Source of the DNA: Macrobrachium rosenbergii
Taxonomy: Eukaryota > Arthropoda > Malacostraca > Decapoda > Palaemonidae
Reading direction: 5' to 3'
Length of the DNA stretch: 64,000 bases
Assembly: GCF_040412425.1 (NCBI RefSeq)
Contig: NC_089795.1
Coordinates: 76,698,663 to 76,762,662, forward strand
In this document: in pieces, positions 1 through 9,583 of the stretch
Numbering within the stretch: the first letter of the stretch is position 1
Layout of the letters: each line of letters begins with the position of its first letter
The notes under the pieces: generated by a model
What the model was told of the DNA's origin: nothing
Database searches by the model: none
The model's input: the letters and a program-made list of their open reading frames with translations, nothing else
Made by a program: the position numbers and the translations under genes

Positions 1-1119
1 AGTTCCTTTTGAAGCAGCAACAAAATATAGTATTCCAGCGAACTTGATCTCCTGAACATCTGCTCTATGCAACGCTTGCTGAAAGAGAACTGCCGGCCTA
101 CTTTTTAAAATTTCTAGAATTCTATCTAAATTCATGGCCTTATCACGCTACCTTGTATCTTTAATATATACTGCTACAATTCTATTCACGGGAATGCGAA
201 ACATTAACAACAGTCACTAAGGAACTAACAAAAAAAAAATAGATGCATTCAAAGTCTAAGTCATATATTATACCATAAAAAGGTTTGCTAGATTGTTCTT
301 GAGACGTTAACTCCCAACACATTTCCGTTGCGAATTACAAAGGCCACATAGCGCAGAGCAGCATAGCATTACGCTGAAATTACGTGGATCCCATTGGTGA
401 AGAGGTTAACTGTGCAATTAGAAACGAAACACAAAAGGTCATAACCATCAGACAAGAAGAAGATTATCAATAAACAAACAGTACGCAATACGTGAGGGAA
501 CCTGAGAAATCCGAAGGCCCCACACACCTCAGATATACGAAGCGTTTAAACACGGAAAATCGCCACACCTTAATACCAAACCTCGGGAGGCATGAATATG
601 ATATTCGTTTCTTTATTCATATCAGATATTTAAACAGACGTTTCCTGAACCGTTTTAATCCTGTTATTGATTTAAAAAAAATTATATGCTTGTGAACGAA
701 CATTCACAGTGTTTACAGAAGCATCATAACCAGATAAAAATTCAGAACTTAAATGAATTATGGATGTCTGGAGATTAAACAGTTCCGTGTGAACAAATAT
801 GCAGAATGAATAAATATTGCAAAATTTATGAACACACCAAAACCTACCAACATTAATTTTAGTAATTTATTTTCGTGCTTACTTGACGATGTGATCATGC
901 AAAAGCTTAAATTAAAAAAAAATTAATATTATAAGTTCTCAAATAATCGCAATCTGCTGGTTTGTAAAAAAATCTGAATTAATAAACAATGAAATGCAAT
1001 CAAAATAACACAAAGCTTACTACGCTTTCTTGTTGCTTACAGTATGTACTTAAATATTACTATAACCGCCTAATTAAATTACTTTCTGTAGATCCTATGA
1101 AATCTCCTAGAAAAGATAT

Positions 1120-1120
<1 letters not shown>
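1..1120. other. AT-rich non-coding stretch
   Basis: No coding or RNA gene is recognised here. The sequence is AT-rich with scattered short A runs. The one open frame near 492-695 is 67 codons with no recognisable motif and is not supported as a gene. Confidence 0.6.

Positions 1121-1182
<62 letters not shown>
1121..1182. repeat. (TAA)n microsatellite
   Basis: About 20 uninterrupted TAA units. The right flank begins with ATCCTTTAT followed by a CAGGGC-like stretch. Read on the minus strand this is an AATAAAGGATA motif leading into (TTA)n. The same flank occurs beside the tracts at 2361 and 59294, so the tract may be the 3' tail of a retroposon on the minus strand. Confidence 0.95.
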
Positions 1183-1288
1183 GTAGTATCCTTTATTTCA
1201 GATCAGGGCTATATACAGAGATCCAAGAACATGAATATATTTGCGCACTATTCATGATTTTACTATCATAAACATCTTGAGATAAAGA

Positions 1289-1876
1289 TTAATGTTAAAT
1301 TTAAAATGTAAAATTCCACTTCATTTCACTATTCTCACCTGACATTAATTTTTATCATATCTAATCCATATTTATATTATTGTCCTTTATTCCAATATAA
1401 AATTTTCGCAGTGCCTTTCCTACACAAATTAAATAGTAATTTTAAATTTAGTATGTGAAATTCTACTTCATTTTACTATATTCTCACTTGACATTAATTT
1501 TTATTTTATCTAATCTAAGTTTTTATTACTGTCCTTTATTCGAATACCAAATACTCGTAATAACTTCCTACACAAATTAACAAGTAATTTTAAATTTAGT
1601 AAGTGAAATTCTACTTCATTTTACTATATTCAGCATCGCTATTCCCACTTGACATTAATTTTTATTTTATCTAATCTATGTTTTCATTACTGTCCTTTAT
1701 TCGAATACCAAATATTCGTAATAACTTTCCTACACAAATTAAAAAGTAATTTTGAATTTAGTAAGTGAAATTCTACTTCATTGCTACTCTCACCTGACAT
1801 TAATTTTTATCATATCTAACCTATGTTTATATTATTGTCCTTTACTCGAATACCAAAAATTCGTAATACCTTTTGC
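1289..1876. repeat. Tandem array, about 150-bp unit x 4
   Basis: Four consecutive units share the order: TTTAAATTTAGTA-like, GTGAAATTCTACTTCATT, CACTTGACATTAATTTTTAT, ATCTAATCTATG, TGTCCTTTATTCGAATACC, CCTACACAAATTAA. The ACATTAATTTTTAT anchor falls at about 1342, 1491, 1652 and 1797, giving spacings of 149, 161 and 145 bp. Units 2 and 3 are closest to each other; unit 3 has a short insertion (AGCATCGCTATTC-like). The last unit ends near 1876. Unit lengths vary and are not multiples of three, and no frame stays open through the array, so it is a minisatellite or short satellite. Confidence 0.9.
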
Positions 1877-2192
1877 CTCTTCTGAGGATACTTCACGTTA
1901 TTCAGCTCCTCTCCTTAACAAGCTTAACTACCTCGAAAGGAGAAGAATCAGCCGCTAACGATCCCACCTCATTAACGACCGCTATTGACCCTTAATGAGG
2001 CAAGAGGAGGCCCCATTACTGCGGACACCCTCTGTGTGACAAATTAATGGGGACTTGTATGAGAAGGACCGGGTGATTTAGAAGACAGACATGTGGCTGT
2101 TAACGCGAGAAAATGGCGAAATTTTATCACTTAGGGAAACTTATCTTAAGGAGAGATCCCGGAGAAAAAGTCTGACCGAGGTTTAGTACGGG

Positions 2193-2194
<2 letters not shown>

Positions 2195-2248
<54 letters not shown>
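2195..2248. repeat. (GA)n microsatellite
   Basis: 27 GA units following a short G run. The Leu-Ser frame on the minus strand is an artefact of the repeat. Confidence 0.97.
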
Positions 2249-2251
<3 letters not shown>

Positions 2252-2358
2252 AAGTTAATTCATGTGATACTCCACAATAAATCTCTGCTAAAAGACAGGA
2301 AGACCGCCGTTTTGTGTTAGCATAGTGGTCCAATGGAAACTTAGTATAAATATGAACT

Positions 2359-2360
<2 letters not shown>

Positions 2361-2432
<72 letters not shown>
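2361..2432. repeat. (AAT)n microsatellite
   Basis: About 24 units. The right flank AATATCCTTTATGTAGCTAC resembles the flank of the 1121 tract, consistent with a shared retroposon 3' end on the minus strand. Confidence 0.95.
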
Positions 2433-2434
<2 letters not shown>

Positions 2435-3057
2435 TCCTTTATGTAGCTACAGGGATGGAAAAAATAAAAACATTACAATACACAAAACTTAGATACACGA
2501 TTATTATTTTTTTTTCTTTCAAAAGCTAACCTCTTTTCCCACATTTTTATAGTAATACCTACCAAACGTGTTCATGACTAGATCCACTTAGAAAACTATT
2601 TACACCATATTTAGGTTTTTCTAAATACATAAACACCGCTAGCAACATAACCGCACTGGAGGTTATCCCAAAATGCGTTATAACTATAAGAAGCTTCATT
2701 ATAACGTAAAAAGTGACAACCATTAACTTCCTTTCTAAACTCGATTGGATATACGAAATCCTCGGAAGGGCAGACGCGGATATTATTTCCCACAGGTGAA
2801 ATCAACAATGACTGATCATTCCACACCTGCAGAGTCACGCCCGCCTACGCCTTCTCCGGGTAATTGCATCTTTGCGCCCAGAATCAAGCCTACGCCCACG
2901 GTTGATGAGTATTCCCGTCTTATCATTTCCTAATCCTTTCCGGGTCGCGGTTCACCGCATCTAATTCTGTTAATTACTGATCATTCCAGCGATGCTGTGT
3001 GAGGAATTGGGAATTTTCTCTCTTGATTTCAAAATCACAGCTAATATTACGGTTACT

Positions 3058-3132
3058 GCTATTGCAGCTGCTGTTGCTGCTGCTGCTACTGCTACTGCTA
3101 CTTCTTCCACCACAACAGCTGCAACAACAATA
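3058..3132. repeat. Cryptic (CTG/CTA/CAA)n trinucleotide region
   Basis: Imperfect GCTGCTGTTGCTGCTGCTG-like triplets grade into CTACTGCTA and CAACAACAA. Minus-strand frames here read as Ser/Ala/Cys runs; the frames are short and have no other content, so coding is not supported. Confidence 0.8.
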
Positions 3133-3913
3133 GAAAGAAAGATGGAGATAATCACGCAATGACTAAAGAAACTTCCACAGCAGGGCTGGATGCTGGAAAA
3201 CAGACCGCAGCAGCTGCAACTTCCTTATATATAAATTCATGACATCAGTGACAATAGCAATAGCAGCTGTTAATGCGATACGCACAAAGACGAAAACAAT
3301 ATTTCTCTGAGCAATAGCAAATAAAGACATGCAAGGACAACAAAGCATACCGAGACTTTCAAAGCACCAAAATTTGAGGAAATAAAAAGCAAGAAAAGAC
3401 AATGATATCCAAGACTGCAACAGGTCACTACTATGTAAACAAAGGAAAAGGAAGCAGTAAGAACTACGTCAGCAAACGAATGCAGGCGTTAAACATACAA
3501 TACATACACGAAAAGACTTCACGTTGCATCGTTTTCTTCTACAAAAGCCAATTCATTTTAAAAGCAGCTTGCGGAAGTTCAACAGATACGGTACAAACAA
3601 AGTCAAGTACAGTACAATACGCGAGTATACCTAACTTCACGAGTCTGTGTTCACAGATATAGGGAGCGGGAGGGGGCGGGGCAGGGGGTTTATCCCTAGG
3701 ACGACGATTAGCTGTGATCGGATCCGCACCTGGAATTTAAAGATTTTCGGCAGCTCTTGGACTAGAAGGAGAGTAAAGTGGTTTCCCGCCAAAGGCTTTA
3801 TAGAGGCGAACTTGCCTACAATGAATCATACTAAATTAAACGAATTAGTTGCTTAGTCCCTATTTCATTTGGCTTATTGACTGGAAGATGGCGTATGAGA
3901 AGATACTCTTGAC

Positions 3914-3914
3914 A

Positions 3915-4000
<86 letters not shown>

Positions 4001-4050
4001 CACACATATATATATATATATACATACATACATGCATACATACATACATC
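3914..4050. repeat. (AT)n tract with (CATA)n edge
   Basis: A (TA)n run of nearly 100 bp, broken once near 3991 by CACACA, followed by CATACATACATG-type repeats to about 4050. Confidence 0.95.
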
Positions 4051-5560
4051 TGTGGATCTTTTACCCACAGAATTTAAAAACAAAGCTAGAAATTCCCAGG
4101 GTATTTAATTCTAGTTTAAAAGCCCTCAACTCCTGATGTACCTGACAGAAAATTCCTACTCAAATCCTGTCTGCAGGATAACTAACTAAATCTGCCTTCA
4201 GTTTTGGGCATTATAGTCACGAATCCCTGGCACTTAAAAGTACGAGGAAATCATTGCGTGATATTAGATCTTTAAGAGCTAGGCACTGATTCCAACTTGG
4301 AGTTTGTGTCCCATTCTCACGTATCTTCTCTTCAACACAAAAATGACAATTCAAAATACGTTATTTTTTTCTGGATCAGAGCATACATTTAGAGTATCCC
4401 TCCAACAAGCCTTTCAACTACATTGCAGACTCTGATAGCATTGTCTGAGCCCTTTTGTGGGATGACATTTCAGGGGAAGTCGATTGAGATGGTAGTTAGC
4501 CAACAAAACATCAATTCTGGGCCGTTTTCTCTCGCTTGTTAACACCTAGAAAAAATAAGGTAAGAAATAGCTCTGCCAGGGTTCGCTTCATTCTATTCAA
4601 CAGCTCGCCAGATAATTGTTAACACTTGTGACCGAAAATAAATTGGCTGAGGAAATAATTGGCCTCCCTTCGAAAGTCAATACCAGGAGGATGTTGTGAT
4701 TTCAAGAAGGGTTTGGGTTTAGTGTAATATACATTTCCCATTGTTGCCAGTCTCCGTTCAAAAACGCGTAAAACGTCACTGCTTAGCAAAGAAAACAGGT
4801 GCTCGTGATTTAGGAGCAACCTGACGTACTCTTTTGTTCTTCGTTCCATAAATATGGAATAAACGTATTATGTTCTTTGTTCTTAATTACGTCAATTTTC
4901 TTAATAGTTTTAAACTGTTCCCCTAAACTCCTATGCGGATGATGAATGGAGAAATACACATGAAACATGAAATGATAAAATCTACCTAGAAATGCAAAGA
5001 AACCTACAAACGGTATATATGGTTTTCTGAGCTAATCACGTCAGAGTCACTTTTCGTAGACATTACTATAAAAATATGGATAAAGAAGCTAGTTCTTGAA
5101 GGAAAATCGTCTGCCAACATCAGCCAGAACTTAGGATATGAAAAGTTGCCAATTAAACCCCAGAATATAATAGGATAACAAGCACATGCGACTGGCTTCA
5201 CATTACTAAGGAATGGAATTCAATTACAATGAAATTCATGTGAATAAGCACATAAAAACGTCCATTCCTGACCTTTTGTCCTACATCCCATTGAGCAATA
5301 CTCGTGTTTCTACCAAAAACTTAACAGGAACCTAAATCTTTTCTAAATTACATGAACTTTACTCTCGTGAATCCGTGCCCTTTCAATTAAGGTAAGAGTG
5401 TCAATCCAGGTCCACAATACAGCGCAGTGTCAGGTAACTGGGAATACTCATGAATAAAACATCGTGTTTTAACCGGCCCACTGTCGTAAGGACTATTCTG
5501 AAAAGTTAAATCTTACCATCATTTGAGTGATGTTAAGAATTACTTTGTCGCGTATAATAT
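4051..5560. other. Non-coding unique stretch
   Basis: No gene, RNA or repeat family is recognised. Open frames at 4619-4849 and 5004-5201 (minus) are 65-76 codons long with no motif and no supporting context. Confidence 0.55.
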
Positions 5561-5651
5561 ACATACATATATATATACACATATATTATATATATAATAT
5601 ATATAGACATATCTTGTAATTTCCACAATGGTCCCATGGATGAAGTATATG

Positions 5652-5791
5652 ATAAGTCCTCACCCGAAAATAAAAGGAAGTGGGACCAAGACTTTTTAAC
5701 TTTATCCCAAAGTCATCTTCAGGGAACTGAAGATGACTCTGGAATAAAGTTGAAAGTCTTGGTACCACTTTTATTTCACGTGATGACTTAT
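5652..5791. mobile_element. Foldback element 1 with hammerhead-like cores
   Basis: A 140-bp inverted repeat centred near 5722. The left arm (5652-5720) and right arm (5724-5791) are complementary over almost their full length with a few mismatches and one-base gaps. Each arm reads outward from the centre as CTGAAGATGAC, a short stem-loop, AAAGTT, then GAAA (plus strand, 5752-5755) or AAAA (minus strand, 5694-5697), then AGTCTTGGT. CTGAAGA fits the CUGANGA box of hammerhead ribozymes, and the interval folds as GACTTT pairing with AAAGTT in the minus arm. Known context: Penelope-like retroelements have been reported to carry minimal hammerhead motifs in their terminal repeats. Assignment to that group is my inference. 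No protein part of such an element is seen. The right edge abuts the (AT)n tract. Confidence 0.7.
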
Positions 5792-5891
<100 letters not shown>

Positions 5892-5893
5892 AG

Positions 5894-6095
5894 GCGAATC
5901 CCACAGGAAAATGACAGGCAGAAGTTCAGCACCAAGCGCTTTCACGTTTATTAACACATCGTCTGGAAGTTCAGTACCAAGCGCTTTCACGTTTATCAAC
6001 ACATCGTCTGGGCATTTTGTGCCCAGACGATGCGTTAATAAACGGGAAAGCGCTTGGTACTGAACTTCTGCCTGTCATTTTCCTGTGGGATTCGC
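5894..6095. mobile_element. Foldback element 2 with an internal tandem unit
   Basis: A 202-bp foldback. The outer arms start at GCGAATCCCACAGG and end in the complementary CCTGTGGGATTCGC; the centre is a 5-nt loop in GGGCA-TTTTG-TGCCC near 6011-6022. The left arm contains the inner 45-bp segment twice (about 5921-5965 and 5966-6010), the right arm once. Every copy of that segment, read toward the arm end, is CAGACGATG, a short GTGTT/AACGT stem-loop, GAAAG, then CGCTTGGTACTGAACTTC. This parallels foldback 1: a CNGANGA box, a stem-loop, GAAAG and CTTGGTAC. The U of the CUGANGA box is changed to A in all copies, so catalysis is doubtful. Confidence 0.75.
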
Positions 6096-6148
6096 TTATA
6101 ATATACACTGAAGTCACGTGCATCTACTGTGATTTTTTAAACATATAC

Positions 6149-6219
6149 GCACACACACACACACACATATATATACATACATATATATATACATATATAT
6201 ACATATAGCCTATATACAT

Positions 6220-6283
<64 letters not shown>
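6149..6283. repeat. Compound (CA)n/(TA)n microsatellite
   Basis: Two CACACA runs alternate with TATATACATA-type stretches, ending in about 40 bp of (AT)n. Confidence 0.95.
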
Positions 6284-6285
<2 letters not shown>

Positions 6286-6574
6286 TTAAGGATGTATGTG
6301 AAAATTCCACCATCACGGACTCAAATGATCCGTCCAGCCGAAATTCTGATTCAGGCAAGAAGGGGACTTTTCTGTGTACAACTTTTCCTAAACAACAAAA
6401 TGCTTTATCCCTCAAACTGAATAAGGATCTCACAGCATGAAAGGAACCAGACAAACGTGAAACACCTACAATTTTTTGGCTCACATTCTAACTTGTATCT
6501 TACTGTTGACGTTTGCAGACTGGATGCAAATACCTTTCCCCTTTTTAAAACATCAGGTATTACTAACTTTTAAG

Positions 6575-6943
6575 AGATTCATCTTTGACAATACAGGTAT
6601 AAATTAGATATATAGACTCTACAGTAATTATCACAAAGGTAAGAACGAAATTTTTATGGTTCCACCAGATTCAGCTTTGACAACAGATGTATAAATTAGT
6701 TATATAGAATCTTCAGTAATTATCGCAAGGGTATGAATGAAATTTTTATGGTTCCATCAGATTCATCTTTGACAACAGATGTATAAATTAGGTATACAGA
6801 ATCTACAGTAATTATACAAGGACAAGAACGAAATATTTATGGTTCCACCAGATTCATCTTTGACAACAGATGTATAAATTAGGTATACAGAATCCACAGT
6901 AATTATCATCAGTGCAAGAAAGAAATTTTTATGGTTCCACCAG
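6575..6943. repeat. Tandem array, 92-bp unit x 4
   Basis: Four units begin with AGATTCATCTTTGACAACAG-like sequence at 6575, 6667, 6759 and 6850, and the next AGA falls at 6942, so the spacings are 92, 92, 91 and 92 bp. Each unit also holds ATGTATAAATTAGGTATA, a CTACAGTAATTAT block and ATTTTTATGGTTCCACC. Units 2-4 are more alike than unit 1. The unit is not a multiple of three, so the open minus-strand frame across it is not evidence of coding. Confidence 0.95.
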
Positions 6944-7377
6944 AACACCTCGCCAGCACAGTTCCCAAATCTGTCGGACATAACAAGCGAGGTGATGATG
7001 GCGTCTCTTCAAAGATCAAAACCAACCTTAAAGGCTTCGTCAATTCCACAAGGGCCCGGGGTCCCGAGACAATGAACTTGACCTGCTTTAGCATCCAGCG
7101 AAAAAAAAAAAAAAAGAGGACAGGGGGTGCCTAAGGATTAAAGATGAAGACTTCCACTTAGAGGAATTAGATTGGGGAATTAAACATTGAAGGCCTGGGA
7201 ATTAACCTCCATGAGAATGAGGGATGTCATCTGGATATGCTGCTTGTTGAAATCGATGAACAGGTAAATATGCAGGTGGTGTAAAATTTATATACAAATG
7301 GCCTCATTTGAATAAAAGTGGAAATAGAAATACGTGAGATGAAAAGATGAGACAAAAAATGGCTGTTTTCTCATTTA

Positions 7378-7426
7378 AATATATATAAATATATACTGTA
7401 TACATATATATATATATATAATAATA

Positions 7427-7472
<46 letters not shown>

Positions 7473-7516
7473 TGTATATTGTATATATATGCATTATATA
7501 TAGTATATATATAAAA
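7378..7516. repeat. (AT)n tract, interrupted
   Basis: TATA-rich tract with ACTGTATA interruptions near 7395 and 7471; the longest pure run is about 40 bp. Confidence 0.9.
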
Positions 7517-7543
7517 TGTATGTAATACATAAACCAAACACAA

Positions 7544-7545
<2 letters not shown>

Positions 7546-7609
<64 letters not shown>
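7546..7609. repeat. (AT)n microsatellite
   Basis: About 64 bp of uninterrupted (AT)n. Confidence 0.97.
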
Positions 7610-7617
<8 letters not shown>

Positions 7618-7856
7618 TAACAAAATCAGTAGACGTAGGCCCACAGCTCTTCCAGTAATGATTATTATAAAAGAGATACCATAACTTGGTTCCTATTTGC
7701 CACTGTTATCAAACCACTCTCTCCACAAAGTCTCAAGTTCAGAGACCCTCATAACTTCCCAGTAATTTGTCTGATATACATCCGGGGGAATCAGACTTCT
7801 TAAAAAACTATTGAAAACATACATCTTATCAATGCACATGTTGAGAAAAGAATAAC

Positions 7857-7889
<33 letters not shown>

Positions 7890-7890
7890 T
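7857..7890. repeat. (AAT)n microsatellite
   Basis: About 11 units, flanked on the right by TTTTGAATAAGGTCC. Confidence 0.93.
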
Positions 7891-7951
7891 TTGAATAAGG
7901 TCCATAATAATATATCAATGGCAGAAAGTGAGACTTTATAAAAATGTGTAA

Positions 7952-8013
7952 AAAGCTTTCGAACCCTATCCTGGGTTCATCATCTTCACTCCAAGATAGG
8001 GTTCGAAAGCTTT
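7952..8013 (-). other. Perfect 19-bp hairpin with hammerhead-like core
   Basis: Arms 7952-7970 and 7995-8013 (AAAGCTTTCGAACCCTATC and its reverse complement) match at all 19 positions around a 24-nt spacer. On the minus strand the interval 7988 to 7957 reads TGAAGA, TGAT, GAACCC-loop-GGGTTC, GAAA, GCTTTTTAC. This is a CUGANGA-like box (first C replaced by G), a perfect stem and a GAAA box in hammerhead order. It lies between two (AAT)n tracts. It could be a fragment of the same class of element as the foldbacks at 5652-6095. Confidence 0.7.
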
Positions 8014-8046
8014 GACAAAATTACTCCTGTTCTCAGCATTGAGGTC

Positions 8047-8049
<3 letters not shown>

Positions 8050-8132
<83 letters not shown>
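8050..8132. repeat. (TAA)n microsatellite
   Basis: About 27 units, followed by TCTTTTTTTATAAC. Confidence 0.97.
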
Positions 8133-8328
8133 CTTTTTTTATAACAGTGACGGTCGTGAAGCTAAGTTTAATTCCTTTATTCTTAACTCTGATGGTATTT
8201 TTCCGCAAAATAAGCTGTTATATACTAATAAGCGAATGGACAATTAACATCATGGAGGGGAGATTCTTGACGTCTTTCATCAGTTTAATAATAAGAAATG
8301 ACACCAACTGCTAATCATCCGAGAGCAA

Positions 8329-8376
8329 GAAGTCTAAAATACACACCCATAAGAAGTCTTAAATATACACCCACAA
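8329..8376. repeat. 24-bp tandem duplication
   Basis: AGAAGTCTAAAATACACACC is followed directly by a second copy, AGAAGTCTTAAATATACACC, with two differences. Confidence 0.8.
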
Positions 8377-8435
8377 GTTCATAAATAAGCGCTCGCCCAC
8401 GCAATCCTTCTAAAAGGGCTTCAGCTGGCTTTCAC

Positions 8436-8440
<5 letters not shown>

Positions 8441-8505
<65 letters not shown>
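8441..8505. repeat. (GA)n microsatellite
   Basis: About 32 GA units, followed by CACATGCACC. Confidence 0.97.
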
Positions 8506-8506
<1 letters not shown>

Positions 8507-8563
8507 ACATGCACCCGCCTTCCAGAGAGGGAGGAAGGAACGAGAGGATTCGGTGATGTCAGA

Positions 8564-8587
8564 ATGATGATGATGATGATGATGATG
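8564..8587. repeat. (ATG)n microsatellite
   Basis: Eight ATG/GAT units, about 25 bp before a TGACGTCA octamer. Confidence 0.9.
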
Positions 8588-9144
8588 CCACGAAAGGCAA
8601 TCAGATTATGATGACGTCACGTCCCGTTTCTGAAGGAGGTTCGGACTGTTTACGCTTTGATGATTTTTTTTTTTTTTTTGCCGAAGTCTGTTTGATCTTC
8701 CCTTAAAAGGGATTTAAAGGATGTCCTCCTTTCACGCAAGCACACATGGAGTTGAGAGAGAGTGGCGTCGACCCACCGAAGTGTGCTTTTGAAATCGGAT
8801 TTTTCATATGACCTTTTTTTTTTTTTTTCAAATTTCACACGAAATCTGTCAGGTATCAAACATGTGATGGAAAGGTCTCTGTTCATTTACTGGACACTGA
8901 CGTTTCACCTACAAGCCGTTATTAGTATACATTCCATTTGGGTACAAAAAATGTGTTACTTTGATATCATAATGTACACATTTCATATACACTGGCTGCA
9001 GAGCCGGACAGCGGGAAGGGGGGTGGGGGACTTCAGCCCCAGCCCAATTTCCATAATTTATAATAAAGCTTATCGGCTCCACGATAACCAAAATAACTGT
9101 ATTATTTATTGTGATTCAAAAGAACTTGCAACAATAATATACAG

Positions 9145-9251
9145 GCATACATACATACATACATACTATACATGCATGTATACATACGCACACAGCCATA
9201 TAGAGTACTGTGTATATATATATATAATATATATAATATATATATACATAC

Positions 9252-9255
<4 letters not shown>
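9145..9255. repeat. (CATA)n and (TA)n low-complexity region
   Basis: Short CATACATACATA and TATATA stretches lead into the following (GA)n tract. Confidence 0.85.

Positions 9256-9329
<74 letters not shown>
9256..9329. repeat. (GA)n microsatellite
   Basis: About 37 GA units directly after the (TA)-rich stretch. The long frame crossing it (8762-9364) is repeat-driven. Confidence 0.97.
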
Positions 9330-9330
<1 letters not shown>

Positions 9331-9458
9331 CACACCAAATAAGGGTGAATGGCTCAGTGAGTAGATGAGTAGAGGCTCGACAAACTGCCTACGACTGTTC
9401 TGCGGAAGTTTATGAAGAGAATATTGTTATGAAAGTTCTGTTTCATAGCTCATCTCCG

Positions 9459-9583
<125 letters not shown>

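Noticed and set aside
1289..1876. CRISPR-like spaced repeats
   Set aside because: Units are contiguous diverged tandem copies, not short identical repeats with unique spacers, and the DNA is eukaryotic.
2970..3159. Ser/Cys/Ala-rich minus-strand frames
   Set aside because: Produced by cryptic CTG/CTA triplets; two overlapping frames are open at once, as expected of low complexity.
3849..4136. Frames rich in alternating Tyr-Ile or Ile-Tyr (also at 5586-6002, 7304-7549, 23101-24020, 24694-24963, 28376-28606, 35431-35634, 36239-36601, 46459-46809, 54917-55141, 62143-62678)
   Set aside because: Direct translations of (AT)n tracts, which have no stop codons in any frame when pure; the flanking codons carry no motif.
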